DNA of 64,000 bases from DASQFI01 sp035633215 (GCA_035633215.1 DASQFI010000062.1:1-64000), one strand, 5' to 3'; shown: positions 7,229 to 17,745, numbered from the stretch's first letter. Program-made: numbers and translations. The notes: a model not told the origin generated them from the sequence alone.

Positions 7229-9613
7229 ATGCGCATGACCCCACTTCTGTGGCGTGCCAGCCGCCTCTCGCTGGCCCTTGTTGCCGCGCTGGTCGGCGTG
7301 GCGTTCGGGCTGCGCGCGCAGTCGCAGCCCAAGCTCGACGCCGAGGCCCTGCGCAAGGGCTATGACACGTATCTGTCGATGCGACAAGCATCGCCATTTC
7401 GATCGAACACGTGGATGTACGCTGGTCCCACCAACGTCAGCGGACGCGCCACGGACGTCGCCGTCGCTGACAAGACCGGCCAGCGCCGGATTTATGCGGC
7501 CTATGCGACGAGCGGCGTCTGGAAGACCGACGACAACGGCGCGACGTGGCAGTCGATCTTCGACGACATGGCGTCGACGAGCATCGGCGACCTGGCGGTG
7601 GCGCCGTCGAACCCCGACATGCTCTGGGTCGGCACGGGCGAGGCGAACATCTTCCGCGCGTCGATGGCCGGGGTCGGCCTCTACAAATCCACCGACGGAG
7701 GCAAGACCTTCCAGCACATGGGTCTCACGGACACGCAGACCATCGCGCGCATTCTCGTTGACCCGACGAACCCCGACATCGTGTACGTCGCCGCCTCGGG
7801 CCATGAGTGGACCGACAACGAGATGCGCGGCGTGTTCAAGACGACGGACGGCGGCAAGACCTGGACGAAGATCCTCTACCGGAGCCCGCGCACCGGGGCG
7901 ATCGATCTCGTCATGCACCCGCGCGATCCGAACACGCTCTACGCGGCGATGTGGCAGCGCGTTCGCCGCAAGTGGTCCGATCCGCGCGTCGAACCCGGCT
8001 ACAAGGAAGGCGGGATCATGAAGACGACGGACGGCGGCAAGACCTGGACCGACGTCAGTCAGGGGCTGCCGGCACCCGAGTTCCGCGGCCGCATCGGCAT
8101 CGACATCTCCGTGTCGAATCCCAACGTGCTGTACGCCTTCGTCGACAACTACGAGATCGGACTGGTGCCGAAGCCGGGCGCGCGCGACGCGTATGGCCGG
8201 TTGATGCCGGAAGGCAAAGGGTTCATCAAGGGCGCCGATGTCTACCGGACCGACGACGCGGGCAAATCGTGGCGGCAGACCAGCCGGAACAATCAAAATA
8301 CGATCGACTATCTGAATGGTCATTCCGGCACGTACGGCTGGGTGTTTGGACAGATTCGGGTCGACCCCAAAGACGAAAACACGATTTACACCATGGGCCT
8401 GGCGCTGAATGTCTCCCGGGACGGCGGACAGAACTTCGCGCGGATTTCCGGCATGCACGGCGACCACCACGGCCTGTGGATCGATCCGGCCAACACCGCG
8501 ATCCTCTACAACGCCAACGATGGCGGCTTCTACCAGTCGGAGGATGCCGGCAAGACCTGGAAGTTCGCTGTTTCCGCGGGCGGCGCGCAGTTCTACAACG
8601 TCACGCTCGACACGAGCTCGCCGGTCTGGGCGTACGGATCGATCCAGGATCACGGCAGCCGGCGCGGACGCATCGACATCGGCGGCGGACGTGGCGCCAT
8701 CAAGCCGGTGACGTTCGAGAACGCGCCGGGCGGCGAGGGGTCGCATCACGCGATCGATTCCGCGAACCCGAACATCGTCTACTCGCACGGGTTCTACGGC
8801 AATTTCAGCCGCACGGATCTCGGCGCGCCGCCGCCTGCGCCCGACGCGAGCGGCCGCGGCCGCGGGCGCGGCGGCAACAACACGCCGATCCAGCCGAAGG
8901 ACCCCGACGCCGAGCTGCGCGCGCAGTGGATGGCGCCGATCATCGTCTCGCCCCATGACGGCAGCATTATTTACGCCGGCTTCCAGTCCGTGTTCCGGTC
9001 GGAGAATCGCGGCGACAGCTGGCAGAAAATCAGCGCCGACCTCACCGACAACAACAAGACGCAGATGGGCGAAAACCCGACTGCGATTCCCTACCAGACG
9101 ATCGCGTCGCTCGCCGAATCGCCGAAGCGCAAGGGCCTGCTCTACGTCGGCAGCGACGACGGCCGCCTGCATGTCACGCTCGACACCGGCAAGGAGTGGA
9201 CGGAGCTGACGTCGAAACTCCCGGTCCGCCGGTGGATTTCACGGATTGTCGCGTCCGAACACGCCGAAGGCACGGTCTACATCACCCAGCGCGGCCGCGA
9301 GGACGACGACTTCGGTGTGTATGTCTACAAATCCACGGATCATGGCCGGACGATCCGCAGCATCGCCGGCAACATCCCGGCCGGACCCGTGAACGTGATT
9401 CGCGAGGATCCGCGAAACCCGGACATCCTGTACGTCGGGACCGACGTCGGCGTGTACATCTCGACGAACGGCGGCGAGCGCTGGGAGGTGCTCGGCAGCG
9501 GCCTGCCGTCGAACCAGGTCTCGGATCTGCAGTTCCAGCCGCGCGATCAGATTCTCGTAATCTCGACGTACGGCCGCGGCATGTGGGCGCTCGACGCGAG
9601 CGGGATCAAATAG
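7229..9613 (+). CDS. Secreted sortilin/VPS10-type BNR-repeat beta-propeller protein
   Basis: 794 residues with a signal peptide (hydrophobic LSLALVAALVGVAFGLRAQS, residues 13-32). The rest is a propeller with repeated Asp-box/BNR motifs: VWKTDDNGATW, LYKSTDGGKTF, VFKTTDGGKTW, IMKTTDGGKTW, VYRTDDAGKSW, FYQSEDAGKTW and VFRSENRGDSW. Segments such as VDPTNPDIVYVA and VAPSNPDMLWVGTGEAN precede each box. The family is exported and abundant in Acidobacteriota and Bacteroidota; it is often annotated as glycosyl hydrolase, but no catalytic sites can be assigned here. It is divergent from iscS with a 70-base gap. A low-complexity patch of Gly/Arg lies near residue 545. Confidence 0.85.
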   Translation: MRMTPLLWRASRLSLALVAALVGVAFGLRAQSQPKLDAEALRKGYDTYLSMRQASPFRSNTWMYAGPTNVSGRATDVAVADKTGQRRIYAAYATSGVWKTDDNGATWQSIFDDMASTSIGDLAVAPSNPDMLWVGTGEANIFRASMAGVGLYKSTDGGKTFQHMGLTDTQTIARILVDPTNPDIVYVAASGHEWTDNEMRGVFKTTDGGKTWTKILYRSPRTGAIDLVMHPRDPNTLYAAMWQRVRRKWSDPRVEPGYKEGGIMKTTDGGKTWTDVSQGLPAPEFRGRIGIDISVSNPNVLYAFVDNYEIGLVPKPGARDAYGRLMPEGKGFIKGADVYRTDDAGKSWRQTSRNNQNTIDYLNGHSGTYGWVFGQIRVDPKDENTIYTMGLALNVSRDGGQNFARISGMHGDHHGLWIDPANTAILYNANDGGFYQSEDAGKTWKFAVSAGGAQFYNVTLDTSSPVWAYGSIQDHGSRRGRIDIGGGRGAIKPVTFENAPGGEGSHHAIDSANPNIVYSHGFYGNFSRTDLGAPPPAPDASGRGRGRGGNNTPIQPKDPDAELRAQWMAPIIVSPHDGSIIYAGFQSVFRSENRGDSWQKISADLTDNNKTQMGENPTAIPYQTIASLAESPKRKGLLYVGSDDGRLHVTLDTGKEWTELTSKLPVRRWISRIVASEHAEGTVYITQRGREDDDFGVYVYKSTDHGRTIRSIAGNIPAGPVNVIREDPRNPDILYVGTDVGVYISTNGGERWEVLGSGLPSNQVSDLQFQPRDQILVISTYGRGMWALDASGIK

Positions 9614-9647
9614 GCGTAACCGGACTCCCGACACGCGCCGATAGGAC

Positions 9648-9747
9648 GGGGACGGGGCTCGATTGTGGAAAACTCCAGGGAGACAGCCCATGCAACGCTA
9701 GAGAGGGGGACCTCCCTGGAGTTTTCCACAAATCGAGCCCCGTCCCC
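9648..9747. repeat. Long palindromic repeat (GGGGACGGG family), overlaps treS start
   Basis: Two arms of about 34 bases (9648-9681 and 9713-9747), complementary except for one extra T, with a 31-base spacer. Arms start GGGGACGGGGCTCGA and contain GTGGAAAACTCC. A related element lies at 21255-21360 and another at 63940-64000. The GTG in the left arm (9665) is the first start codon of the trehalose synthase frame. Confidence 0.9.
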
Positions 9748-12700
9748 CTCCCATTGGTACAAAGACGCCGTCATCTATCAGGTCCACGTTCGGGGGTTCT
9801 TCGACAGCGATGACGACGGCATCGGCGACTTCGAGGGCCTGACCCGCAAGCTCGACTATATCCAGTCGCTCGGCGTGTCGTGTGTCTGGCTCCAGCCGTT
9901 CTACCCGTCGCCGCTCAAGGACGACGGCTACGACATCGCCCACTACGAGGGCGTCCACAAGTCGTACGGCACGCTGAAGCATTTCCGGTCGTTCCTCGAC
10001 GAGGCGCACGCGCGCGGGCTGCGCGTCATCACCGAGCTCGTCATCAACCACACGTCCGACCAGCACCCCTGGTTCCAGGCGGCCCGCCGCGCCAGACCGG
10101 GATCGCGCAAGCGTGACTACTACGTCTGGAGCGACTCCGATCAGAAGTACGCGAACGTCCGGATCATCTTCAGCGACACCGAGCGATCGAACTGGACGTG
10201 GGATCCCGTCGCGGGCGCGTACTACTGGCACCGGTTCTTTCATCACCAGCCGGACCTGAACTTCGACAACCCGCAGGTGCGGAAAGCCGTGACGCGCGTG
10301 ATGCGCTTCTGGCTCGACCAGGGCGTGGACGGGATGCGGCTCGACGCCGTGCCGTACCTCATCGAGCGCGAGGGCACGAGCTGTGCAAACCTGCCCGAAA
10401 CCCACGACGTGCTCCGCGGGCTCAGGCGCGACATGGATGCGCGCCATCACGGTCGGATGCTGCTCGCCGAAGCGAATCTGTGGCCCTCGGACGTCGCCGC
10501 GTATTTTGGCGACGGCGACGAATGCCACATGGCGTTCCACTTCCCGCTGATGCCGCGCTTGTACATGGCGCTGCGGCAGGAGGACCGGCATCCCATCAGC
10601 GAGATCCTCTACCAGACACCGGAGATTCCCGAGAGCTGCCAGTGGGCGATTTTCCTGCGCAACCACGACGAGCTCACGCTCGAGATGGTCGCCGACGACG
10701 AGCGCGACTACATGTATCAGGCGTATGCAGCCGATCCGCAGATGCGGGTGAACGCCGGGATCCGCCGGCGTCTGGCGCCGCTGATGGAGAACAGCCGTGC
10801 CCGCATCGAGCTGTTGAACGGCCTGCTGCTCTCGCTCCCCGGCACGCCGGTCATCTATTACGGCGACGAGCTGGGGATGGGCGACAACGTCTACCTGGGC
10901 GATCGCAACGCCGTGCGGACGCCGATGCAGTGGACCGCCGATCGCAACGCCGGCTTCTCGCGCGCCGATCCGGCGCGTCTCTATGCGCCGGTGATCATGG
11001 ATTCCGTGTACGGCTACCAGTCCGTCAACGTCGAAGCGCAGGAGCGCGCACCGCATTCGCGGCTGAACTGGATGCGCCGGCTGATCGCGCTTCGGCAGCG
11101 TCATCGCACGTTCGGACGAGGGGCGATCGAGCTGTTGAGGCCCGAGAACCGGCGCGTGTTCGCGTTCGTGCGGCGCCTCGAGGGCGAAGACCCGATTCTC
11201 GTCGTCGCCAACATGGCGCGGACGATGCAGCCAGCGTCGCTCGACCTGTCGAGGTTTGCCGGCCTCGTGCCGATCGAGATGTCTGGCGGCACCGATCTGC
11301 CGCGCATCGGAGAGACGCCGTATTTCCTCACGCTCGCGCCGCACGGGTTCTCCTGGCTCGAGCTCAAACGCCAGGCGCCGGAGCCGATCACGGTCCGGCC
11401 GCTCGCGCACACCGCCGGCGAGCTCGAGCAGATGCCGGTGCTCCTCGGCGAGGACTGGTCGAGGACGCTCGGCAGCACGCGATCGCTCCTCGAGCGACGT
11501 TATCTCGCGTCGTTTCTGCGGCGGCAGCGCTGGTTCCAGAAACGCGCGGCGGCGCTCGCTGACGCGCGCCTCTCCGACTGGGCCACGATCCGGGGCGGCA
11601 AGGAGCCGGTCATGGCGACGCTCGTCACCGCAAAGTTCGAAGACGGCCACGAGGACCGGTACTTCATGCCGCTGGCGATGGCCTCGGGGGCACGGGCGGA
11701 CAAGATTCTCCAGCACGCGCCGGACGGCGTGCTCGCGCGCATCGCCGGCGCGTCGAAAGGCGTCCTCCACGGTTCGCTCGAGCCGGACGTGGCGCGTGAG
11801 TTCTTTGCGGCGATCGCCGACACGAGGACCATCGATCTGCGGCAAGGACAGCTCGTCGCGTCGCGAACCGCCGCCTTCGACGACATCCGGACACACGCGC
11901 CGGATGCCGACGTCACGGCCGTCGTGCCGAGCGTCGAGCGCGCCAACTCGTCCATTCGATTCGGCGAGCGCTACGTGCTGAAGCTCGTCCGCCGCATCTG
12001 GCCCGGCCCGAGTCATGAAGTCGAACTCGGCAGGTTCCTCACCGAGCGCGCGCACTTTCCACGCGCGCCGCGCCTGGCCGGGACCATCGACGTGCGGGCC
12101 TCGGGCGAGACGTCGAACGTCGCGCTCCTGCATGCCTTCGTGCCGCACCAGATGGACGGCTGGCGGCAAGCGCTGAGTGAGCTCGAGCGCTACTTCGACA
12201 GCGCGGTCGCCTGGGACGTCGCCCAGGCCCAGGTGGATCGGTCGCTCCAGCTCTCCGGCGCGGCCGTTCCGGAATCGGCGCGCCGCACGGTCGGAGCCGC
12301 GATCGAAAGCGCCTCGACGCTCGGCCGGCGGACGGCCGAGCTGCATCTCACGCTTGCCGGTGACGAGGCCCGATCGGAGTTCGGGACCGCGACGCTCGAT
12401 GCCGCGTGGGTCGACGCGATGGTCGCCCGCGCGGGCCGGCAGGCCGAGACCACGCTGGCGGCGCTCTCGGCCGCCGCCGACCGGCCCATGCCTGTCATCT
12501 CGTCGAAGATTGACACGCTGCTCGCCGCGCACCATCGGCTGATGACGTCGATCGACGATCTCGCGCGCCGCGTGCCGACCGGCCTGCAGCTGACGCGCGT
12601 TCACGGCGCGTACGACCTGGGGCAGGTGCTCCTGAGCGAAGCGGATTTCGTCATCATCGACTTCGAAGGCGACCCCGCGCAGCCGATGGAAGAGCGCCGC

Positions 12701-13039
12701 CGGCTCAACACGCCGCTTCGAGACGTCGCCAACATGGTGCGGTCGTTCCAGTACGCCGCCGGCGCCAGCTTGTCGGCGCGCGTCACGATCGCGCCGCAGG
12801 ACGCCGAGCGCATCACCGCCTGGGCGCGCTGGTGGCACACGTGGACGACCGCGAGTTTTCTCGCCGCCTATCAGGCGACGGCGGCCGGCGCCGCGTTCCT
12901 GCCCGCCGACCCGCACGGCCTGGACGCGCTGCTCAAGCTGTTGTTGATCGAACAGTCGCTTGCCGAGATCCGGCGGGAGCTGGCGGATCGGCCGGAATAC
13001 ATGTGGATTCCGTTGCAGACGGTGATGGATGTGATCTGA
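9665..13039 (+). CDS. treS: Trehalose synthase (maltose alpha-D-glucosyltransferase) fused to maltokinase
   Basis: 1124 residues. Residues about 32-560 are a GH13 enzyme that interconverts maltose and trehalose: WYKDAVIYQVHVRGFFDS, VITELVINHTSDQHPWF, GMRLDAVPYLIEREGT (nucleophile Asp), LLAEANLWP (acid/base Glu) and FLRNHDELTL. The C-terminal half, from about LLERRYLASFLRRQRWFQKR, is the maltokinase domain that makes maltose-1-phosphate from ATP and maltose for the GlgE glucan pathway; VIIDFEGDPAQPMEERR is its metal-binding region. The fused form is common. The real domain begins only at residue 31; residues 1-29 are encoded by a REP palindrome, and the only standard start is GTG 9665 inside it. 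Together with the otsB/TPS module the cell has two trehalose routes. Confidence 0.95.
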   Translation: MENSRETAHATLERGTSLEFSTNRAPSPSHWYKDAVIYQVHVRGFFDSDDDGIGDFEGLTRKLDYIQSLGVSCVWLQPFYPSPLKDDGYDIAHYEGVHKSYGTLKHFRSFLDEAHARGLRVITELVINHTSDQHPWFQAARRARPGSRKRDYYVWSDSDQKYANVRIIFSDTERSNWTWDPVAGAYYWHRFFHHQPDLNFDNPQVRKAVTRVMRFWLDQGVDGMRLDAVPYLIEREGTSCANLPETHDVLRGLRRDMDARHHGRMLLAEANLWPSDVAAYFGDGDECHMAFHFPLMPRLYMALRQEDRHPISEILYQTPEIPESCQWAIFLRNHDELTLEMVADDERDYMYQAYAADPQMRVNAGIRRRLAPLMENSRARIELLNGLLLSLPGTPVIYYGDELGMGDNVYLGDRNAVRTPMQWTADRNAGFSRADPARLYAPVIMDSVYGYQSVNVEAQERAPHSRLNWMRRLIALRQRHRTFGRGAIELLRPENRRVFAFVRRLEGEDPILVVANMARTMQPASLDLSRFAGLVPIEMSGGTDLPRIGETPYFLTLAPHGFSWLELKRQAPEPITVRPLAHTAGELEQMPVLLGEDWSRTLGSTRSLLERRYLASFLRRQRWFQKRAAALADARLSDWATIRGGKEPVMATLVTAKFEDGHEDRYFMPLAMASGARADKILQHAPDGVLARIAGASKGVLHGSLEPDVAREFFAAIADTRTIDLRQGQLVASRTAAFDDIRTHAPDADVTAVVPSVERANSSIRFGERYVLKLVRRIWPGPSHEVELGRFLTERAHFPRAPRLAGTIDVRASGETSNVALLHAFVPHQMDGWRQALSELERYFDSAVAWDVAQAQVDRSLQLSGAAVPESARRTVGAAIESASTLGRRTAELHLTLAGDEARSEFGTATLDAAWVDAMVARAGRQAETTLAALSAAADRPMPVISSKIDTLLAAHHRLMTSIDDLARRVPTGLQLTRVHGAYDLGQVLLSEADFVIIDFEGDPAQPMEERRRLNTPLRDVANMVRSFQYAAGASLSARVTIAPQDAERITAWARWWHTWTTASFLAAYQATAAGAAFLPADPHGLDALLKLLLIEQSLAEIRRELADRPEYMWIPLQTVMDVI

Positions 13040-13053
13040 CGACTGAAGCGGCG

Positions 13054-13296
13054 CTAGACCGCTGGTTCCGACCGCGTCCCGGAGCGCCGGAACTGCCAGT
13101 AGAACCCGGCCACGAATCCGATCATGGCCGCAAGCGGAAAGAACGCCGGCCCCGAGACCGCGCCCAAACCGCCGGAGCCGCTGGTGACTTGACTGGAGAT
13201 GCTCGCCACCGCGACCGCGAGCTCGGCAAGCAGGCTGAGCACCGCGGCGCCGACCGCCGCCACGATGCCGACCAGCGCACTCCTGATGATCCGCAT
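13054..13296 (-). CDS. Small two-helix membrane protein
   Basis: 80 residues from ATG 13296, not recognised. It has two hydrophobic segments, residues about 6-34 (VGIVAAVGAAVLSLLAELAV) and about 50-67 (FFPLAAMIGFVAGFYWQF), joined by a Gly/Ser-rich loop, and ends in a short basic tail. It starts 14 bases after the sufU stop on the same strand, so it may be the last gene of the SUF transcript. The frame continues upstream of the ATG only by overlapping sufU. No function can be inferred. Confidence 0.5.
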   Translation of the reverse strand: MRIIRSALVGIVAAVGAAVLSLLAELAVAVASISSQVTSGSGGLGAVSGPAFFPLAAMIGFVAGFYWQFRRSGTRSEPAV

Positions 13297-13310
13297 GAGT
13301 GTTCCCAGCT

Positions 13311-13763
13311 CTACTCTGTCTTCACCATCTGGTGCGCGTCCGAAAGCGCCGCCTTCAGCGTGTGCCACGCCAGGCTCGCGCATTTGATGCGCACAGGAAA
13401 CTCGCGCACGCCGGCGAATGCGGCGAGCTTGCCCAGCCCCTCGTCGTTCACGGGCCGATCGAAGGGGCTCGTGATCATCTGGTGGAACCGCTCGAACAGG
13501 GCGGTGGCTTCGCCAACGCTGTGGCCCTTGATGGCATCCGTCATCAGTGACGCAGACGCTTTCGAAATCGCGCAGCCCGATCCTTCGAACGAGATCCCGG
13601 CAATGCGATCGCCGTCGAGCTGGACGTAGAGCGTCAGGCGATCGCCGCAGAGCGGATTGTGGCCTTGCGCGGTGCGGCTCGCGCCGGCAAGCGGGCCGAA
13701 GTTTCGCGGCCGACGGTTGTGATCGAGGATGACCTCCTGATAGAGGTCGGAAAGTTCGGACAT
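13311..13763 (-). CDS. sufU: SufU-type Fe-S assembly / sulfur-transfer protein
   Basis: 150 residues. IscU-like zinc protein that accepts sulfur from SufS. Conserved motifs: LYQEVILDHNRRPRNFG at the N-terminus, HNPLCGDRLTLYV (first cysteine with Asp), FEGSGCAISKASASLM (second cysteine) and VRIKCASLAWHTL (third cysteine). The GxGCAIS motif and the insertion between cysteines 2 and 3 mark SufU rather than IscU. Start ATG 13763 is chosen because upstream sequence is a palindromic repeat. It closes the SUF operon, downstream of sufT. Confidence 0.95.
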   Translation of the reverse strand: MSELSDLYQEVILDHNRRPRNFGPLAGASRTAQGHNPLCGDRLTLYVQLDGDRIAGISFEGSGCAISKASASLMTDAIKGHSVGEATALFERFHQMITSPFDRPVNDEGLGKLAAFAGVREFPVRIKCASLAWHTLKAALSDAHQMVKTE

Positions 13764-13772
13764 GTCTGATCC

Positions 13773-13823
13773 GATGTAGGGCGGGGCTTCAGCCCCGCCG
13801 GCCCTCAAGGGCCGGCCTACATC
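13773..13823. repeat. GTAGG-family palindrome pair
   Basis: Two adjacent hairpins, GGCGGGGCTTCAGCCCCGCC and GGCCCTCAAGGGCC, framed by GATGTAGG and CCTACATC. It fills the gap between sufT and sufU and so lies inside the SUF transcript, where it could stabilise or process mRNA. Confidence 0.9.
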
Positions 13824-13829
13824 TGCCTT

Positions 13830-14351
13830 CTAAAAGAATCCCAGCGACAGCTTCGCCGCTTCGGACATCCGGTCCTTGTCCCACGGCGGCTCCCAGACGA
13901 TCTCGACCCACGCGTCGGCCACACCCGGCACCGATTTCACCTTGTAGCGGACCTCGTTCGGAATCTGCTGTGCCGACGGGCACGCGGGACTCGTGAGCGT
14001 CATCTTCACGAGCACGTGCCGCTCCGCGTCCACGATGATCTCGTAGATCAGCCCAAGCTCGTAGATGTCGACTGGAATCTCCGGGTCGTAGACGGTCTTC
14101 ACCACTTCGATGATCGGCCCCTGGAGCGCCGCGGTCTGCGCGGGATCCATCGGACCGACCTGCGGCGTGTCGCCGCTCTCGGGCGCGGGCGCCGTCAGCG
14201 CGGAGGTATTGAGCGGCGGATCGTCGAACGGCACGGCGGGCGGCGGGTCGACCTTCGACTCGACGGGCGCGTCGTCCATCTCCGCCCGCGAGGGGGCGTC
14301 ATCGAGATCCGTCTCACTCTTGTGGCCGCCGAGAAACGAGAAAATGCCCAC
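13830..14351 (-). CDS. sufT: SufT (MIP18/DUF59 family) Fe-S maturation protein
   Basis: 173 residues from GTG 14351, three bases after the sufS stop. The C-terminal 100 residues are the MIP18/DUF59 domain: VYDPEIPVDIYELGLIYEI, MTLTSPACPSA with the conserved reactive cysteine, and VEIVWEPPWDKDRMSE. SufT proteins help mature Fe-S proteins. The first 70 residues form an acidic, proline-rich, probably disordered extension (DDAPSRAEMDDAPVESKVD) not seen in short SufT proteins. Its place between sufS and sufU supports the call. Confidence 0.92.
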   Translation of the reverse strand: MGIFSFLGGHKSETDLDDAPSRAEMDDAPVESKVDPPPAVPFDDPPLNTSALTAPAPESGDTPQVGPMDPAQTAALQGPIIEVVKTVYDPEIPVDIYELGLIYEIIVDAERHVLVKMTLTSPACPSAQQIPNEVRYKVKSVPGVADAWVEIVWEPPWDKDRMSEAAKLSLGFF

Positions 14352-14354
14352 GGC

Positions 14355-15593
14355 TTATCCCAGGAGCGCGCGCACGCGGCCGAGGGCCGCGACGAGCGCG
14401 TCGACTTCATCCATCGTGTTGTACATCGCGAACGACGCGCGGGCGGTCGCCGGAATGCCGAAGCGATCCATGACCGGCTGCGCGCAGTGATGTCCCGTGC
14501 GAATCGCGACCCCTTCGCGATCGACGATCGTCCCGATGTCGTGCGGGTGGATGCCGTCCATGACGAACGACACGACGCTCGCCTTCCGCCGCGCGGTGCC
14601 GACGATGCGCACCCCCGGCACCTTGACCAACTCGGCGGTCGCGCGCGCGACGAGCGCGGACTCGTGCGGCTCGAGGGCCTCGAATCCGATCGCGCGGACG
14701 TAGTCGATCGCGGCGCCGAGACCGACCGCGCCGGCGATGTTCGGCGTGCCGGCCTCGAACTTGTACGGCAGATCGTTCCAGGTGCTGCCCTGAAACGTGA
14801 CCGTCCGGATCATGTCCCCGCCGCCGAGAAACGGCGGCATCGCATCGAGGACCGCCTCGCGGCCGTGGAGCACGCCGATCCCGGTCGGCCCGTAGAGCTT
14901 GTGGCCGGTGAAGACGTAGAAGTCGGCGCCGAGCGCGGCGACGTCGGTGGCCATGTGGTACGCGGCCTGCGAGCCGTCGATCAGCACGGCGGCGCCCGCG
15001 CGGCGAGCCAGCGCGACGATGTCCGCGACGGGATTGACGGTGCCGAGCGCGTTCGAGAGGTGCACGGCCGCGACCATCTTCGTTCGGGGCGTGATGAGGC
15101 GCGCCAGATCGTCCATCTCAAGATCGCCCCGATCGTCGATGGGCGCGACCTTCAGCGTGGCGCCCGTGCGCGCGCACAGAAGCTGCCACGGCACGATGTT
15201 CGAGTGGTGCTCCATCGCCGTGATGAGCACCTCGTCGCCCGCGCGGACGTTGGCGTCGCCCCACGCGCGCGCGACGAGGTTGATGCTCTCGGTCGCGTTC
15301 CTGGTGAAGACGATCTCCCGAACGGACGCGGCATTGATGAACGCGCGGACGTTCTCCCGCGCGCCCTCGTACGCCTCGGTCGCGCGCTCGCTCATCATGT
15401 GGACACCGCGATGCACGTTGGCGTTGTCTCGCTCGTAGTACTGGCGCAGCGCGTCGATGACCTGCCGCGGCTTCTGCGTGGTCGCCGCATTGTCGAGATA
15501 GACAAGCGGCCGCCCGTGCGCCTGCTGAGCCAGCGCCGGGAAGTCCGCGCGAATGGCGGCGACATCAAAAGCCGTAGTCAACGAGCGGGTCAT
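14355..15593 (-). CDS. sufS: Cysteine desulfurase SufS (group II)
   Basis: 412 residues. PLP enzyme that mobilises sulfur from cysteine for SufBCD. Motifs: YLDNAATTQKP, FTRNATESINLVA, MEHHSNIVPWQ, IDGSQAAYHM, PLP lysine in VFTGHKLYGPTGIG, and the short catalytic loop RTGHHCAQPVM typical of group II. Start ATG 15593 is chosen since AAGGGG lies a few bases upstream as a ribosome site; an in-frame GTG four codons earlier sits in repetitive sequence. It lies between sufD and sufT on the same strand. Confidence 0.96.
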   Translation of the reverse strand: MTRSLTTAFDVAAIRADFPALAQQAHGRPLVYLDNAATTQKPRQVIDALRQYYERDNANVHRGVHMMSERATEAYEGARENVRAFINAASVREIVFTRNATESINLVARAWGDANVRAGDEVLITAMEHHSNIVPWQLLCARTGATLKVAPIDDRGDLEMDDLARLITPRTKMVAAVHLSNALGTVNPVADIVALARRAGAAVLIDGSQAAYHMATDVAALGADFYVFTGHKLYGPTGIGVLHGREAVLDAMPPFLGGGDMIRTVTFQGSTWNDLPYKFEAGTPNIAGAVGLGAAIDYVRAIGFEALEPHESALVARATAELVKVPGVRIVGTARRKASVVSFVMDGIHPHDIGTIVDREGVAIRTGHHCAQPVMDRFGIPATARASFAMYNTMDEVDALVAALGRVRALLG

Positions 15594-15597
15594 CTGC

Positions 15598-15643
15598 CCC
15601 TTCACCCTTTCCCCTTATCTCTGCCCTTTGCCCTTTGCCCTTC
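15598..15643. repeat. Short CCCTTT tandem repeat
   Basis: The sufD-sufS gap is a run of CCCTTTGCCCTTTGCCCTT-type units (read as AAGGGCAAAGGGC on the coding strand). It supplies the purine-rich ribosome site ahead of sufS. No gene. Confidence 0.6.
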
Positions 15644-16974
15644 TTATGCCTCCGGCAGCCGCAACTTCTCCTCCAGCCAGTGGATCGCCCGCTGCCGCAC
15701 GCCTTCGATCTTGATGCTCGTCAGGACGTCGTTGGCAAAGGCATGGATCAGCAGATTCCGCGCGTCCACTTCGGCAATCCCACGTGCGCGCATGTAGAAC
15801 ATCGCGTCCTCGTCGAGCTGGCCGATGGCCGCGCCGTGCGTGCATTTGACGTCGTCGGCGAAGATCTCGAGCTGCGGCTTCGTGTTGATCTGCGCCTCGT
15901 CGGTCAGGAGCAGCGCCTTGTTGGTCTGCTTCGCGTCGGTCTTCTGCGCGTCCGGCCGCACGATGATCTTGCCGTTGAACACCGCGCGCGCACGGCCGGC
16001 GAGAATCCCCTTGTAGAGCTCGTGGCTGGGACAGTGCGGTTTGGCGTGGTCGATCGTCGAGTGCGTGTCGACGAGCGTCTCGCCGTCGGCGATGTACAGG
16101 CCGTTCAGCGTGCACTCGGCGCCCTCGCCGTCGAGCACGGCCAGGATGTCGTTGCGCGCGATCCGGCCGCCAAGCGAAATCGCGTGGGAGACCAGGGTGG
16201 CGGATCGATCCAGGCGCGCCGTCGTGTGCGCGATGTGAAACGCCGTCGGCAACTCCCGCTGAATCTTGACGTGATTGACGACCGCGTTGGCGCCGACGCG
16301 GAATTCCGTGACCGCGTTCGAGAACGTGACCCCGGCGCCCGCACCGACATAGCTTTCGATGATCGAGATCTGCGACTGCTCGCCCGCCACCACCGACAGT
16401 CGCGGTGACATCATCGCGGGCGCCGCACCCGCCACCGAGAGGAAGAGGACGTGAATGGGCGACCGGACGATCGTCTTCGGGTCGACGTCAATCACGAGGC
16501 CGTCCTCGAAGAACGCGAGGTTCAAGTCGGTGAACGGCGTCGAGGCGGCGCGGTCGACACCCGACTGGCTCGACGACGGCACCGCACCCGCGCGATGCCC
16601 GTTGAGCGCCTGCCAGTGGTCGCGAAGATGTCGGACGACGACGCCGCGGGGCAAGGCTTCGAGTGACGACAGGGCCCGCGACATCCGGCCGTTCACGACG
16701 ACGATCTCGGCGGCGGCGTCCTCCTCGAACAACGCGGGCGTCAGGACCTCGCTCGAGGGCGTGCCGCTGGCGGCGCGCTCGAACGTCGCGCCGGCGATGG
16801 GCGCGACGTTCGTAAAGCGCCATTCCTCGTCGCGCGTCGTGGGAAATCCGCGCTCCTGGAAGCGCGCGAACGCCGCGTCGCGGACGTCGCGCAGCCAGTC
16901 GGGACCCGCGTCCGGCGACCGGCGAAACGCCTCGAAGCTCGCGGCGTACGCGCTCTGGCGCTCGGCGACCGGCA

Positions 16975-16975
<1 letters not shown>
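15644..16975 (-). CDS. sufD: SufD, Fe-S scaffold complex subunit
   Basis: 443 residues. Beta-helix partner of SufB and SufC in the SufBC2D scaffold, needed for iron acquisition. Family motifs: FPTTRDEEWRFTNVAP near the N-terminus, FNGKIIVRPDAQKTDAKQ, LLLTDEAQINTKPQLEIF, ADDVKCTHGAAIGQLDEDA and FYMRARGI, with the conserved histidine in KCTHGA. The stop/start junction with sufC overlaps by one base, which indicates coupling. Length matches the family. Confidence 0.96.
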
Positions 16976-17742
<767 letters not shown>

Positions 17743-17745
17743 GTG

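Noticed and set aside
7226..9172. 648-residue minus-strand frame opposite the sortilin-like gene
   Set aside because: Shadow: the Asp-box repeats are on the plus strand and the antisense product has only complementary periodicity.
9698..12916. 1072-residue minus-strand frame opposite treS-mak
   Set aside because: Arg/His/Val-rich shadow with no recognisable domain; GH13 motifs are on the plus strand.
13773..13823. GTAGG palindromes considered as rho-independent terminators
   Set aside because: No T tract, two hairpins in tandem, and some lie inside the coupled SUF operon. They fit REP elements better.
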